Shown one piece after another: positions 56,828-64,000 of a DNA stretch of 64,000 nucleotides (position 1 is the first letter of the stretch; every line of letters starts with the position of its first letter). The stretch lies in NCBI GenBank assembly GCA_036784855.1, contig JAZDSV010000049.1:32641-96640 (forward strand). The letters run 5' to 3'. A program made the position numbers and the translations under genes. The DNA comes from Aphelidium insulamus (lineage: Eukaryota; Aphelidiomycota; Aphelidea; Aphelidiaceae). The notes beneath the pieces were generated by a model, which ran no database searches, was not told the DNA's origin, and saw nothing but the letters and a program-made list of their open reading frames with translations.

Positions 56828-59800
56828 CTACATATCAATGACTTCGCCGGAACTGCCTTTAGTCTTTTCATAATAGTCCCCGGTAAAGTATAGACTCGCT
56901 TCGTTTGGTACGCGTAAATCGTAAAGAGCTTGGTTGGTCGCCTGCACGTCGATCGACTCGAGGTAGTGTGCATGCGGCTTCGCGTCGCGCAGAACTCTCA
57001 GGCGCTCCAACAATCCTGCGTACCGCTTGTTGTTCCCCAAAAAGGGATACGAGCTGGCATTGAGACCATTGACCAGCAGCGCAATTTTGGTTGGCATCGT
57101 CGCGTAGCCGAGTACCTGTTCTACATGAGCGCATGGTTGATAGTGTTGATAACACTACCTCCACTTCTCGTTTTGAAATCATAATATGGAAGTGCAGTGA
57201 CGGCCTTCAAATTATCTTCGGTTATAGCGTCATCTCCCAGCTGCTGGTAGATGCTGAGATATGGTCGGTCGACAGTTTCCATGAATTTGCACCTAGTTGC
57301 CGATGTTTCAGCGCGGCCCATCAAATACTTGTCATCGTTGCTGGCATAGTTTCGCGTCTGCACAAGAATCGCCGACATTTTTTCAGACTTGCCAGCCAGG
57401 CGAACGGGAATAATAAAGTCGACGCCGACCTGATTTTGCTGGCACATGATCACAATTCCGCGATGGAAGTACCGCTCCACGTTATCAACGGTCACCAGCG
57501 AATCAACGCGAATAAACTGCAAGCACAGTACGTGGCCGTTGAGGAATTCTTTCTTCTTTGCTTCGCTGTTGTCGCCTATTAGATTGACTCGGGCATCACC
57601 TGTCGGCTGGAGCCCAATGAACGACTCAAGAAAATCGCAAACTCTACAGGGCAAGTTGTCAACCATTTTTTTGGAAGAAGGACAATGGCCCTACTTCATC
57701 GGAAGCGCATATTTCAGCGGCTCCGGATACATTTTCTATCATCAAAGGTGCCCCACTTTTTTCCCTCGCAGCACACATCCCACGCCACGAGAATGAGCAC
57801 TTTGGCCAGCAGCTCGCCTCGCTCGCCCTTCTGCACCAATCCTACACATCAATGAATATTACGATTTCGTTTGTAAGTCAACGCACCATTAACCACGCAT
57901 TCGGTTAGACCAATTATCATCTTTGAAACCTTACGCGGAGAGATTTCACTTGCTTTAGCGCCTTTAACATTGGCACACGGCATATTCCAGATATCGGCAG
58001 CAGCCTTTGCCACTATGGGCTCGGGAAAATAACCACATTTAACATTCTCTCGATTCGGCGAAATCGAGAAGCAAATGCTCATGTGGTTGGCCACTAGTTC
58101 AGCGGCGACTTTGGTAGACGGCTGCACATACAGGTCCAATCGGCAGTCGAGGACAGCGAGTTGGGTAACAAGTGTTTGCGGCTCCTTGGGGTCGGCTCCG
58201 CCGCAGAGCTTCGAAGCCGCAATCGAAACAGATAGTTTTATAGGGCAGAGCGGTGTGCCTGTAAAGAGAATGTCTCCCGCACTAGCAAAATAAGCTCCCC
58301 AGTGCGGTCGCCCGTAGCTGTACAATCCTCTGGCTAGATTGATCCACTTGCGGCGCCCCATGACGTAGCATCTGTAGAAAAAACGGCTTCCACAGGGCGC
58401 TTCCACTGCGCGGGGCAAAGACGTTAACGTACGGCAGAAGATAGTACGGCGTGAACAGCATATTCCCCACGTTGTCATCTCGTAAACTCGGATCCAAATG
58501 CAGAGATGGTGAGAAATTTGCCACGCGCGAGTGAGTATCCATGACGATACTTAGCACGGAAAACTTGTTGTCCTCACTGTACATTGGAATCAGGCGGAGG
58601 GCTCGACGAAACAACCGGAAGCCGGACACATTGTCGTATACTTGGTCTGATACTGCGCGTGCCTCATCAATCGTTATAAGAACAAGCGGCTGAAAACTAC
58701 GGTCCGCCCACTCGATTTTCTTGAAAACATCAATCAGTCTTTTAAATGAGTTTTCCACGTTGTAAACGTTACGTGCAACCTGCGGAGTAATTGTGAGGTT
58801 TGCTTCATAATATCTATCAAATCAATAGACATACCTCGCCGCTAATGTCGCCCAGATTTCTGGAATTAGCCACTTTGGTGATCACTTCGAATCGCTTAGT
58901 GGCCCACTCAGTCAGTGCCTTATCAACATCGATTTTTCTCCCCACGCTATGTGTCAGTCCACTAAGCACGTCGGCTAATGTGTCAAATACGACACAGATG
59001 AAAAATATCCATCGATTTTTAATCTCGGACGCAGCATGAGTTGTACTTTCCCCATTCTCCCAACCGGGACTGAGGTAATCTAGCGCTTCAATGGTGCCAT
59101 CTGCTTTCGGAAATCCCGAAGATTTCTTGCTGCGGTAAACTAGAGTTAACGAAAAAAGTCGCTGCGATGCTTCCCGGACCAACCGAGACTTGCCCATCAT
59201 CGATGACTGGACCAGCGGAAAGTAAGGCGCAAAGTAATGCTTCGGGTCCCAAGCGGTAGCGCAATCGTTGATGTACTTGCAAAACATCGACAAATGTCCG
59301 TTTTTGGCTGAAATTTTACCGAGAACGCATCCTTGACTATCTGACCGTAGTGCCTCCGTAGCGTCTGGATCGTTGGGAAACGGATTATACGCGCGATCTT
59401 TGAGGACTTTACGATACTTTTGCTTCAATATGCGCTTCACCGTGACCAATGGCTGCCCGTATATTGCCATATAGATGTCAAGACATTTGCTCAAGTCATG
59501 TCCAGTAAAAGGCGTATGATTTGATACCAATGACTCAAACACGCGATTGATGAAGTAAGCTGTCCAGTTACTCTTCAATATCTACGAAGCAAATGTTAGC
59601 AAAGGACATGGCGAGACATAATCAACATTACCATCATGCATATTTCAACGGTATACCCAGTCATCTTCCTCCATTCATAAAATTCGCGGTCAACCACGCA
59701 AGAATAGCTTGGTTCGCCTATTTCGTTAAGCAATGGCTTGACTTCCGCCCACTGAATTTCATCATCGTCTGGCGCCGCGTTATCAATTGTGGCGATACCG

Positions 59801-60041
59801 AGGCGGTACTGAACGGGACGCACAACCATTTGCCCAAACTTGTCGATTAGATCCACAGCTTCAAGCTGATCGCCCTTCAGCATGTTCCCGGTTTCCGCCG
59901 CCACTTCCGCGATGATTTCTCTGATACTCTCTAAAGATATTAATGACATTAAGCGCTACGGCACACGGAGCTACCGGCAGTGTGTAAGACGGGGGTGTCG
60001 ACGTCCATGGCGGAAGGCTGTGCACCCGACGAGTCGCCCAT
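56828..60041 (-). pseudogene. Crinkler (CRN)-type P-loop NTPase effector-family gene, appears broken
   Basis: A minus-strand, multi-exon gene of CRN architecture. The 5' part has a short leader and a helical region, then a P-loop (SSMMGKSRLVREA) and, further on, a Walker B-like stretch (LVLITIDEARAV), the pair typical of the ATPase module in CRN/RHS-type proteins. The 3' part has long conserved-looking blocks that could be the effector or nuclease-like end. CRN proteins are known from oomycetes, chytrids and other early fungi and act in other cells or in conflict. The coding capacity looks interrupted about once or twice in the 3' half, so I treat it as a relic of recent age: most of its frames are still long. 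It lies next to repeat-rich DNA, a common place for such genes. Confidence 0.55.
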
Positions 60042-60750
60042 TTGAAGAGTACTGGGGAGAGATCGAGCGCCGTTCAACCTTAACCAAATAGAATACTCGG
60101 ACACGTCATCGCGGCTAGACGCGTTGTAGACTCAATTGTACCAAAAAAAATCAAGATGGCCGATTAATGTCATTCAATAGACATAATGTGCCTACGACGA
60201 CGTCTTGCACCCGGAATTACTGCGCTGTCTAACGCAATGTTAAGCCAAAACCTAAAACTAGTGGCATGCATACGTGCATTCCTGATGGGCCACAAAACAG
60301 AAATTTTACCACCTTCGGGCCTCCGTCACAGCGTGGGTCTGATCACAGCGTGGATATGGGGAACATCTGTAAATTAATTTTATTTACAATTAAATTGGCA
60401 GACCAGAACGTCCCAGCTGGCGAGTTCGATCAACAATGGCCTGACCAATATGTACTTATAGATGTACTTATAAATGGGGCACATCCTTCGAATAAGACTC
60501 TGGATCAAGGTGACTGTCTTCGCTGCATGCCGAGACAAGCCTGCAGCCATTCCACGTACGCCTACAACAGCTGGCGCAGACTCATCGACAAACTGGGACG
60601 CCCTCCCGCCCTCGCACCCCACCCGACAGAAATTGGAAAAAATTGACGCAAATTTTCGGTTTAATATTCTCGGCACTGGTGTAACAACAGCCAAGCACAT
60701 TTGCACAATGCGACAGGCCACCGTCGTGCTGCCGTCCAGCGTGGACCGAG
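60042..60750. other. intergenic region upstream of MetRS
   Basis: About 700 bp with no gene I can support. A short direct repeat (ATGTACTTATA) occurs at about 60449 and 60463. It contains the promoters of the divergent CRN-type and MetRS genes. Confidence 0.5.
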
Positions 60751-63120
<2,370 letters not shown>

Positions 63121-63334
63121 ATGTTCCCCAGCGCAACATCCCTATTCAATAACTTCATCTGTGATCATAAGCCGACTCAGGTTTAGAGGTGTAGGTAAGT
63201 AGGTAAGAAGCGCTGATTGGCTGAAATCAATTTGGTTTCAGTTCCCCTTTTTTTATTCCAATCAAATATGTATGTAACAATAAATAACAAATCTCATTGC
63301 CATTTCCAATAACAAATGCACACTGAACAATTCA
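63121..63334. other. spacer with an inverted CCAAT box
   Basis: AT-rich. ATTGG at about 63217 (reverse CCAAT). No gene seen. Confidence 0.4.
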
Positions 63335-64000
63335 GTTTAGAGAGCTAGGCTCTAGGGCCTAAAAATTTTTTTTGAAACAGACACACAATCAATTAATAAG
63401 TGGTAATTTGACGCAGTACCGTTCATCATGCAACAGTATGCTTGCACATTTGCTCCCTCTGTACCGCCATGGGACTGTCTGTGCGCATGTGCCTCTATGT
63501 GCTGCACTCACTCTTAGGTTAGTTGGTGCTGGTACTCGCTCTCTGTCTCTGTGTGGTATGCTATGTGCAATATGGCTGCATATGTAGCTCTCACTCTTAG
63601 GTAGTTGGCACTCCTTGGACTCTCTCCAGTAGGGGTTTAGAGAGCTAGGCTCTAGGGCCTAAAATTTTTTTTTGAAACAGACACACAATCAATGAATAAG
63701 TGGTAATTTGACGTAGTACAGTTCATCATGCAACGGTATGCTGGCACCTCTGCTCCCTCTGTACCACCATGGGACTGTCTGTGCGCATGTGCCTTATTTT
63801 TGAGAGCTAGGCTCTAGGGCCTAAGGGTAGGCGTCAAGGTAGTCTCTATTTATGCTGTTGTTGAGGGCGGAGAGGTGTTGGCAGGGTGGGCGGCGCGGTG
63901 TTCAGGGCGAAAGGCGATTGAGAGAGGGTTTAGAGAGCTAGGCTCTAGGCTTTACGGTAGTCTTTATTTAGCTAGCTGGTGTGGTCGGAGGTTTAGGTTA
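63335..64000. repeat. right-end repeat family
   Basis: Two long units, about 63337-63636 and 63637-63791, share a core TTTAGAGAGCTAGGCTCTAG then GGCCTAAAA and a T-run, followed by GAAACAGACACACAATCAAT and a TGCAT-rich segment. Partial cores recur near 63800 and 63928. The core holds a dyad, AGAGC-TAG-GCTCT. A diverged core is also present at about 53527. The window ends inside this block with GGTTTAGGTTA. No gene is visible; a subtelomeric location is likely but not proven. Confidence 0.75.

Noticed and set aside
63990-64000. Terminal GGTTTAGGTTA as telomere repeat
   Set aside because: Only about one and a half units are visible, too few to call a telomeric array.

Overview
The window reads as nuclear DNA of a small, gene-dense opisthokont genome. 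Genes are packed on both strands, often 40-150 bp apart, and most are split by many short introns (about 42-105 nt, mostly 45-58), often with TACTAAC-like branch sites; I placed about 90. Several genes have a fungal layout: a stand-alone mRNA guanylyltransferase without a fused triphosphatase, an RSC1/2-type protein (two bromodomains plus BAH), a Pho85-type CDK, a Zn2-Cys6 factor with an ERT1/AcuK-like finger, Hsp104, and a GON7-like KEOPS subunit. Others point to a flagellated or centriole-bearing cell: an RNF32-like double-RING protein, a centrosomin CM1 protein and an RFX C-terminus. A Crinkler-type gene is also present. An early-diverging zoosporic fungus or close relative is my best inference; I cannot name the species.

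Layout. 0.3-3.1 kb: an unknown secreted protein, a small secreted-protein relic and tubulin cofactor A. 3.4-9.3 kb: two tandem minus-strand receptor-like genes, each with signal peptide, kelch repeats, one membrane helix and a cytoplasmic pseudokinase. 9.4-12 kb: capping enzyme, an inverted copy of the small secreted relic, and another small secreted ORF. 13.3-17.3 kb: CM1 coiled-coil protein. 17.4-19 kb: GET2/CAML-like and GON7-like genes, divergent, then a short hypothetical. 19.8-26.2 kb: Zn2-Cys6 factor and a 1,344-residue RhoGEF. 26.2-41 kb: a thiol dioxygenase, then two half-size ABCA transporters in inverted orientation flanking an IGHMBP2-like helicase, a UPF0132 membrane protein, the CPSF 30-kDa subunit and a secreted ankyrin protein. 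41.3-53.1 kb: RSC1/2-like protein, mitochondrial succinyl-CoA ligase alpha, Pho85-like CDK, Hsp104 with a heat-shock element, RNF32-like protein and p47. 53.1-56.4 kb: repeat-rich DNA abutting the 3' part of an RFX gene. 56.8-60 kb: Crinkler-type gene. 60.8-63.1 kb: cytosolic methionyl-tRNA synthetase. 63.3-64 kb: a repeat family that may be subtelomeric.

Most genes are unrelated housekeeping genes. The most interesting points are the kelch pseudokinase pair, the high share of GC-AG introns (8 of about 90), the inverted ABCA pair in which each copy carries a different lesion, and the truncated RFX gene joined to repeats like those at the right end.
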